Shown here: positions 25,413-29,812 of the stretch, one piece after another
Position numbering within the stretch: the stretch's first letter is position 1
Layout: each line of letters begins with the position of its first letter
Assembly (NCBI GenBank): GCA_025449775.1
Contig: JANWIS010000109.1
Location: 1-29,812 of the forward strand
Length of the DNA stretch: 29,812 nucleotides
Direction: 5' to 3'
From: Ignavibacteriaceae bacterium
GTDB lineage: Bacteria > Bacteroidota > Ignavibacteria > Ignavibacteriales > Ignavibacteriaceae
The notes under the pieces: model-generated
The model's database searches: none
Told to the model about the DNA's origin: nothing
The model's input: only the letters and a program-made list of their open reading frames with translations
Translations under genes and position numbers: made by a program

Positions 25413-27662
25413 ATGAAAGACTCTGGTCTTTTTATTCTGATATTTTTTATTCCATTATTCGGAATTAGTGCACAGCCGGTTAATGTTATAAAGGGGAAAG
25501 TTTTAGACAAAATTGATAACGAACCACTTGTAGGAGTCAATGTGCTAATTGAAGAATTGAAATCAGGCACTATAACAGATGGTAATGGAAAATTCGAACT
25601 GGAAAATATTCCATCCGGTAACTACAAATTAAAAATTTCGTATATAGGTCATAAAACAGTTATTATAAATATTGTAGTTCCTTCAGATAAGGCAGAACAA
25701 TTAGAAACACTTCTGGAAGAAGAATCTTTAACATTAGATGAAGTCGTAATCACCGGTAATCCTCTCGAAATAAATCCGAAAGAAATTTCGAAACCGAATA
25801 TTATTCTTTCTAATCTCGATCTTCGAATAAAAAGAAACTCTACTATTGCCCAAACAATTGATTACCAACCTGGAATTGCAATGCAGTCAAATGGAATTGC
25901 AACATCCAAACCTATAATAAGAGGATTGAGCAGCAATAGAATTTTAATTCTTGAAGACGGTTTACGAACGGGTGATCTTTCCAATACAGCAATTGATCAT
26001 GCAATTTCTGAGGATGGTTCTTCGCCTGAAAAGATTGAAGTTCTTCGCGGACCGGCTTCGCTTTTATACGGCAGTAATGCTATAGGTGGTGTGGTTAATA
26101 TTATAACGGAGATAATCCCGAGAACAGTTCCTCAAGAAGTTCTTGGCGAGGCAAAACTGGAGTTTGGTTCGGTTAATGATGAGAAGCTTGGGAGAATTCA
26201 TCTTGGCTACGGGATTGATAAGCTTTCTTTACACGGAGATTTTTTCAAGAAGAAAACGAATGACTACAAAGTGCCTTCTGGTTTAAGAGTAGTTAATTCT
26301 GATTACGAATCAGAAGGTTTTAAATTCGGTGTTGCTTTTCATCCGGTTTGGGGAGTTATTGGTGCATCGATTAACAATTATGATACTCAATATGGAATTC
26401 CATTTGATCAGAATGAAGTCGGTGGAGAAGGACCTGTTGCAATCGATCTCCAAAAACAAGAGTATAGAGTACTGGCAGAAATGGAAGACTTAAACACTTT
26501 CATTAATTCGTTTAGCCTCAAAGGCGGCTATAAGAATTATCAGCACGATGAAATAGAATTAGAAGCAGGTACGATCGGTTCGAGTTTTTTACTGAATACT
26601 TTTAGCGGGGATTTCTCATTCGGGCAAGGAAAAATAGATAACATGGAAAATTTAAACGGTACTTTTGGTTTGTGGTTACTAAATCAGAATTATAAGGTAG
26701 AAGGCGAAGAAGCATTAACTCCGAATGCAGATTACAAAAGTATAGCAGCTTATTTGTTAGAACAGATTTCTCTTGGTAAAATAAGTTTAAACCTTGGAGG
26801 CAGATTTGAAAACAACAGAGTTGACATTCCGCAGACAATACTGTACGATTCTTTGTTCACACCTACACAAAAAAGTTTTAACTCTTTTTCAGGATCAATT
26901 GGGTTAGTTTATTATTTTGTAGATGAAGCCGGAGTTTTTGTAAACCTGTCAAATGCTTTCCGTGCGCCGACTGTTGAAGAACTTTCATCGTATGCAATAC
27001 ATGCCGCGACAAATACATTTGATATTGGTGACAGGAATCTTGACAAAGAAAATAATATTGGGGGTGATCTCGGAATCAGATATACAACTTACAATCTAAC
27101 ATTGGAGGGAAATTTATACTATAATAGAATATTCAATTACATATATCGTGAACCTTCCTCATTATTCTACAATGAAGAAAACGAAACAGGTTTTAACGAT
27201 TCAACAGGATTTCCAGTATTCTTCTATACACAGGATGACGCTGAACTTTATGGATTTGAATTCAAAACAGGATATGAATTTTTACCCGGATTGATAATCA
27301 GTCTAATGAGTGATTACGTACGAGGGAAAAATCTTGAAACTTCAGATAACCTTCCTTTAATTCCGCCTTTGCGATTTGCCTTCGAAACAAGATTTGTAAG
27401 AGATTATTATTGGTTTGGATTTAATTGGAAGATAGCTACTGAACAAGATAGAGTTGCAGATAATGAAACCACTACTTCAGGCTATGGAGTCTTAGATTTA
27501 TATACCGGGCTAAAATTCATCACCGGAAATTTTATACATTCAATTGATATTAAAGCAACTAATATTTTAAATCAAAATTACAGGGATCATCTTTCAGCAA
27601 TTAAGGAATTTGCTCCTATGCCGGGAAGAAATTTTTCAATCAGCTACAGTTTCCTGTTTTAA
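25413..27662 (+). CDS. TonB-dependent receptor with N-terminal carboxypeptidase-regulatory-like domain (ZnuD-like plug)
   Basis: 749 residues. A signal peptide (to about residue 20, GISAQP) is followed by a CarboxypepD_reg-like domain at about 25-105 (IKGKVLDKIDNEPLVGVNVL, GNGKFELENIPSGNYKLKIS). The plug at about 125-235 contains QPGIAMQSNGIATSKPIIRG, LRTGDLSNTAIDHAISEDG and PEKIEVLRGPASLLYGSNAI; its SKPIIRGL and DHAI elements resemble the zinc receptor ZnuD. The long 22-strand-type barrel ends in an aromatic SYSFLF. It imports a ligand, probably a metal or metal complex, across the outer membrane using TonB energy. The ATG at 25413 follows TTAGGAG. The metal preference is inference from plug similarity and the His/Cys-rich upstream gene. 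Confidence 0.93.
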   Translation: MKDSGLFILIFFIPLFGISAQPVNVIKGKVLDKIDNEPLVGVNVLIEELKSGTITDGNGKFELENIPSGNYKLKISYIGHKTVIINIVVPSDKAEQLETLLEEESLTLDEVVITGNPLEINPKEISKPNIILSNLDLRIKRNSTIAQTIDYQPGIAMQSNGIATSKPIIRGLSSNRILILEDGLRTGDLSNTAIDHAISEDGSSPEKIEVLRGPASLLYGSNAIGGVVNIITEIIPRTVPQEVLGEAKLEFGSVNDEKLGRIHLGYGIDKLSLHGDFFKKKTNDYKVPSGLRVVNSDYESEGFKFGVAFHPVWGVIGASINNYDTQYGIPFDQNEVGGEGPVAIDLQKQEYRVLAEMEDLNTFINSFSLKGGYKNYQHDEIELEAGTIGSSFLLNTFSGDFSFGQGKIDNMENLNGTFGLWLLNQNYKVEGEEALTPNADYKSIAAYLLEQISLGKISLNLGGRFENNRVDIPQTILYDSLFTPTQKSFNSFSGSIGLVYYFVDEAGVFVNLSNAFRAPTVEELSSYAIHAATNTFDIGDRNLDKENNIGGDLGIRYTTYNLTLEGNLYYNRIFNYIYREPSSLFYNEENETGFNDSTGFPVFFYTQDDAELYGFEFKTGYEFLPGLIISLMSDYVRGKNLETSDNLPLIPPLRFAFETRFVRDYYWFGFNWKIATEQDRVADNETTTSGYGVLDLYTGLKFITGNFIHSIDIKATNILNQNYRDHLSAIKEFAPMPGRNFSISYSFLF

Positions 27663-27735
27663 TGATTAAAAAAAGAATATATTTGTGTCATCAAAGCGGG
27701 AAATAATTTAGCGTTTCCAGAAATGAAACCAAATC

Positions 27736-27825
27736 GGAGAGATGGCCGAGTGGCTGAAGGCAACGGTTTGCTAAACCGTCGTACTGGGTAAACTGGTACC
27801 GAGAGTTCGAATCTCTCTCTCTCCG
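27736..27825 (+). tRNA. tRNA-Ser (anticodon GCT)
   Basis: A 90-base class II tRNA. Acceptor GGAGAGA pairs with TCTCTCC, the D-arm is TGGCCGAGTGGCTGAAGGCA, the anticodon stem is ACGGT/ACCGT around TTGCTAA (anticodon GCT), and there is a long variable arm (CGTACTGGGTAAACTGGTAC). The T-arm is GAGAGTTCGAATCTCTC. The discriminator is G, and CCA is not encoded. Its last 17 bases plus 4 flanking bases recur exactly at 28147-28167. Confidence 0.98.
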
Positions 27826-27829
27826 CAAA
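27809..27829 (+). repeat. Direct repeat copy 1 (tRNA-Ser 3' end)
   Basis: The 21 bases start GAATCTCTC and end CCGCAAA. They cover the tRNA T-loop edge, T-stem, acceptor strand, discriminator and four downstream bases. An exact second copy begins 338 bases later, at 28147. Confidence 0.9.
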
Positions 27830-27861
27830 AATAATATCTAACTATTCCTATCTGTTTATTT

Positions 27862-28119
27862 ATGTTTGTCGTTTATGTTTTGTTTAGTAAAAAACTTAAT
27901 AAACGATATACCGGATTCACCTCAAATATCAACCTGCGACTAAATCAACACAACAATGGAAAAGTAAATTTCACTAAAGGAGGGATACCCTGGGTGCTTA
28001 TTTATAAAGAAGATATTAAAGATAAAACCGATGCAAGAAAAAGAGAATTGTTTTTGAAATCAGGTGCCGGTAGAAAAATATTGGATGAAATTTTAAACAC
28101 TAAAACCGAGGAGTTCTGA
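27862..28119 (+). CDS. GIY-YIG nuclease family protein (URI/UPF0213-like)
   Basis: 85 residues, the size of a stand-alone GIY-YIG domain. VVYVLFSKKLNKRYTGFT carries the two motif halves (VYV for GIY and YTG for YIG), LRLNQHN has the conserved arginine, and ARKRELFLKSGAGRK has the metal-binding glutamate. It would cut DNA with one metal ion. The ATG is at 27862, 36 bases after tRNA-Ser, and the TGA stop is the first three bases of a hairpin. Such small genes recur next to tRNA and rRNA genes in Bacteroidota-group genomes. Flanking duplication of the tRNA end suggests that this one is mobile. No DNA-binding domain is attached, so targeting would rest on the nuclease itself or on partners. Confidence 0.92.
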   Translation: MFVVYVLFSKKLNKRYTGFTSNINLRLNQHNNGKVNFTKGGIPWVLIYKEDIKDKTDARKRELFLKSGAGRKILDEILNTKTEEF

Positions 28120-28146
28120 GCCAAAGGCTCATCAGCCTCTGGCTGA
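28117..28146 (+). repeat. Two abutting 15-base hairpins at the end of the GIY-YIG unit
   Basis: TGAGCC-AAA-GGCTCA (28117-28131) is followed without a gap by TCAGCC-TCT-GGCTGA (28132-28146). Each has a perfect 6-bp stem and a 3-base loop. The first contains the TGA stop of the nuclease gene, and the second ends exactly where the second direct repeat begins. They may act as a terminator or as end-recognition structures. Confidence 0.85.
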
Positions 28147-28167
28147 GAATCTCTCTCTCTCCGCAAA
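28147..28167 (+). repeat. Direct repeat copy 2 (duplicate of tRNA-Ser 3' end)
   Basis: An exact 21-base copy of 27809-27829, placed immediately after the second hairpin. It lacks the remainder of a tRNA, so it is not a functional RNA gene. It probably marks the right-hand boundary of the unit. Confidence 0.9.
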
Positions 28168-28193
28168 TTATAACAAAACCTATCAACCATTAT

Positions 28194-28802
28194 CTATTTA
28201 CAAATCAGATCGTATAATTCCTTCGCAGATTGATGACCGCGTTTAATTGCAGCTACTAAATCCGGACAAGCTTTATCTGGATCAACATTAGTATTTGCAA
28301 GTGCTCTTCTGAACATTGCATCGGACAATTCAGGATCTAAACTAATCGCTTTGTCAAAATCATTTAATGCAGCTTCCTTATTTCCAAGCTGAAGATACGT
28401 TCTTCCTCTGTATAAATATACTTTCGCGGGTTCATCACCCATATATTCAAGCGGGGCTGAAATATATTTTTTGGTCTCAGCATCAATTTTCTCTTTTTGT
28501 GAGACTTCAGTATAAGATTTTTCAGATGTTTCGGTGTACTGTTTTTCATTAATTACAACATTCGACTCGTTATTTTCAGTAACATAGTCTTTCTTTGAAT
28601 CAGTTGTCATAGGCGCTGTGGTCGAGGAATTGTAACCCTGTAGTGCATCATCAAAACTTTTGATTGCACTTTTATAATCACCATTGCGATAATTTGTAAA
28701 ACCAGTCTTTATAAATTCAGATGGTGACTGGCTTAAAGCATACGGTGATGTTAATAAAGAAAAAATTATTAGTAAAAAAGTTATTTTAAATAAGGTACTC
28801 AT
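28194..28802 (-). CDS. TPR-repeat exported protein
   Basis: 202 residues with a signal peptide (to about residue 25, ending ALSQS). One TPR-like motif follows at once (IKTGFTNYRNGDYKSAIKSFDDAL). A polar, Thr/Ser/Glu-rich linker covers about residues 55-115 (SEKSYTEVSQKEKIDAETK). At least two further TPR units come after it (PAKVYLYRGRTYLQLGNKEA, SLDPELSDAMFRRAL). It ends DKACPDLVAAIKRGHQSAKE, a form common in short TPR proteins of the Bacteroidota group. TPR domains bind partner proteins; the partner here is unknown. It lies 39 bases downstream of the DUF4136 gene on the same strand and may share its transcript. Confidence 0.82.
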   Translation of the reverse strand: MSTLFKITFLLIIFSLLTSPYALSQSPSEFIKTGFTNYRNGDYKSAIKSFDDALQGYNSSTTAPMTTDSKKDYVTENNESNVVINEKQYTETSEKSYTEVSQKEKIDAETKKYISAPLEYMGDEPAKVYLYRGRTYLQLGNKEAALNDFDKAISLDPELSDAMFRRALANTNVDPDKACPDLVAAIKRGHQSAKELYDLICK

Positions 28803-28841
28803 ATATACTTATTCCTTTCTGTCAACAAGTAAATAATTATT

Positions 28842-29381
28842 CTAATATTTTTCAGGAGGAAATTGAGCCAGGATCTGAGCGACTGCATTATTGATATTTG
28901 CAGTACGTTCTTCAACTGTTGGAGACTGACTCATTGTACCCGAACCTATTCCTCGCCAAATTAATTTTTGTTCAGCCATATCAACAAAATCAATTATTAA
29001 TGTGCCTTCATCATATTGAGTTACATCAACTCCACCCATTCCACCATATCCTCTGCCATAATATCCATAACCGTATCCGTAACCATAAGATTGAACATTA
29101 GTTTTTGTCTTAGAACTAAAAAGTAATGCAATTCCGAAATCCGCCTTATCTGAAATTGTGTAACCCATTGCTGTTAATTCATTTTTTATTGCAGCACCTA
29201 ATTTGTCTGCACTAAGCTGATCAATTCCTGCTTCTTTGGAAAGAGGGATGAATCCGAATGTTTTAAGTTTTGAAAAATCATATTCGGGATCGTAATCCTG
29301 GTTAACTGATATAGTTGAACAACTGGCTGTAAAAAAGATAACTAATGCTGTAAATATTAAAAGTGAAATCAACGATTTCAT
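28842..29381 (-). CDS. DUF4136 family lipoprotein
   Basis: 179 residues with a signal peptide ending in a lipobox-type cysteine (FFTASC, about residue 21), so it is a periplasmic or outer-membrane lipoprotein. The body has the DUF4136 pattern: VNQDYDPEYDFSKLKTFGF, AIKNELTAMGYTISDKADFGI, EGTLIIDFVDMAEQKLIWRG, and a C-terminal helix VEERTANINNAVAQILAQFPP. Between the second and third elements lies an unusual low-complexity YG-rich run (about residues 99-116). The function of the family is unknown. The start is followed upstream by a GGAG ribosome site (ATTACTCC on the plus strand). Confidence 0.9.
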   Translation of the reverse strand: MKSLISLLIFTALVIFFTASCSTISVNQDYDPEYDFSKLKTFGFIPLSKEAGIDQLSADKLGAAIKNELTAMGYTISDKADFGIALLFSSKTKTNVQSYGYGYGYGYYGRGYGGMGGVDVTQYDEGTLIIDFVDMAEQKLIWRGIGSGTMSQSPTVEERTANINNAVAQILAQFPPEKY

Positions 29382-29453
29382 AATTACTCCTTTAAAGTAA
29401 AGTCTTGTTAGTTGATAATTATAAATTCTTAATAAATTATTTTACTGATGAAT

Positions 29454-29812
29454 CTAATACTTTAAAAATGTATAAGCTAGAGATAATTGAAGGGAGATAG
29501 TTTGATCACTGTATTTAGGTATATGCATCCAACGAAGTTCTGCTCCAACACTTAAATCTCTTGAAACTGGAAAGTAATATCCGGATGAAATCATAAAAGA
29601 AGATCCACCATCAGTAGAAGTAGATTCGTTCCCAAAGGCAGAATTATTTACTGTATTAAATGCAACTCCGGTTCCCACATTTACTTCAAGATTGCTGATC
29701 GGTGACATTGAAAATACAAGCATGAAATTCCATGCATAAACATCAGTTTTAAGAGTTGTTGCACCTGAATCAGTTGAGAAGGTGGGTTCATCAACAGAAT
29801 ATAAGTCTGTTC
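29454..29812 (-). CDS. Outer-membrane beta-barrel protein, C-terminal part (5' end outside window)
   Basis: The reverse strand is open from the window edge to a TAA at 29454. A methionine at 29723 lies inside the protein and should not be taken as its start, because codons before it continue the same pattern (DVYAWNFMLVFSM). The visible 118 residues alternate polar and hydrophobic positions in strands with Gly and Asn turns (NVGTGVAFNTVNNSAFG, SFMISSGYYFPVSRDLSVGA) and end in the strand LSLAYTFLKY, typical of small 8-strand outer-membrane barrels. The role is unknown. Confidence 0.72.
   Translation of the reverse strand, partial: TDLYSVDEPTFSTDSGATTLKTDVYAWNFMLVFSMSPISNLEVNVGTGVAFNTVNNSAFGNESTSTDGGSSFMISSGYYFPVSRDLSVGAELRWMHIPKYSDQTISLQLSLAYTFLKY

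Larger units (their letters stand above)
27809..28167 (+). mobile_element. Putative minimal GIY-YIG mobile unit inserted at the tRNA-Ser 3' end
   Basis: The unit runs between two exact 21-base direct repeats that represent the tRNA-Ser 3' end, and contains a single GIY-YIG nuclease gene followed by two abutting hairpins. The repeat period is 338 bases. This is the layout expected when a nuclease-driven cassette targets a tRNA 3' end and restores it on insertion. No integrase or transposase is present. Element status is inference; the repeats, gene and hairpins are seen directly. Confidence 0.55.

Noticed and set aside
27811..27824. CT microsatellite as the explanation for the repeat pair
   Set aside because: The matching 21 bases include the non-repetitive GAAT before and CCGCAAA after the CT run, so simple-sequence chance is unlikely.
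27862..28119. Intron-encoded homing endonuclease
   Set aside because: The tRNA-Ser is uninterrupted and complete, and no intron or intein surrounds the GIY-YIG gene; it lies after the tRNA.
28002..28190. Minus-strand 62-codon frame across the GIY-YIG unit
   Set aside because: It is antisense to the nuclease gene and reads through the hairpins and direct repeat; no ribosome site or domain supports it.

Overview
This is a low-GC (roughly one third G+C by eye) chromosomal window, densely coded on both strands. It most likely comes from a member of the Ignavibacteria or a close relative in the Bacteroidota/Chlorobi group. The evidence is a DUF4835 protein, a PorV-like barrel, a TonB-dependent receptor with an N-terminal carboxypeptidase-regulatory-like domain, single-haem lipoproteins of the kind common in this group, and a fibronectin-like protein ending in a basic WGSIKAMFR tail. 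Clear Shine-Dalgarno sequences before several starts (for example AGGAGG before a TTG start at 5485) fit Ignavibacteria/Chlorobi better than Bacteroidia proper. No phage, IS element or CRISPR array was seen. The organism call is inference from gene content.

Layout. 1-3652 (minus): the 5' part of a Maf nucleotide pyrophosphatase gene, a SpoIID/LytB-domain lipoprotein, a fibronectin-like protein and a MATE transporter, then tRNA-Ala(GGC). 3979-7869: a c-type cytochrome-domain lipoprotein, then three genes that look like a bacterial ceramide pathway: a divergent SDR/epimerase (CerR-like), serine palmitoyltransferase, and a GNAT-fold acyltransferase resembling bacterial ceramide synthase. 7877-11714: DUF4835 protein, PorV-like barrel and a helix-hairpin-helix/barrel protein. 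11937-14294: a large hybrid kinase with three receiver domains whose phospho-accepting histidine is replaced by serine. 14379-17557: glutamyl- and glutaminyl-tRNA synthetases in tandem. 17634-18068 (minus): two unrecognised 68-residue genes with their own promoter-like sequence. Then tRNA-Leu(CAA), a rhodanese lipoprotein-like or membrane-anchored protein whose start codon is unclear, and a MauE/DoxX membrane protein. 19631-24870 (minus): a tight run of glutaryl-CoA dehydrogenase-like, guaB, a glycosyltransferase and purD. 25006-27662: a small membrane-anchored protein and a ZnuD-like TonB-dependent receptor, probably for metal uptake. 27736-28167: tRNA-Ser(GCT) followed by a minimal GIY-YIG nuclease gene that ends in two abutting hairpins and a 21-bp exact copy of the tRNA 3' end. 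28194-29812 (minus): a TPR protein, a DUF4136 lipoprotein and a partial outer-membrane barrel.

The two most distinctive pieces are the GIY-YIG unit inserted at a tRNA-Ser 3' end, which has the architecture of a very small integrative element, and the histidine-less triple-receiver kinase. The ceramide cluster is the clearest multi-gene pathway: its three proteins would supply the condensation, N-acylation and keto-reduction steps of dihydroceramide synthesis.
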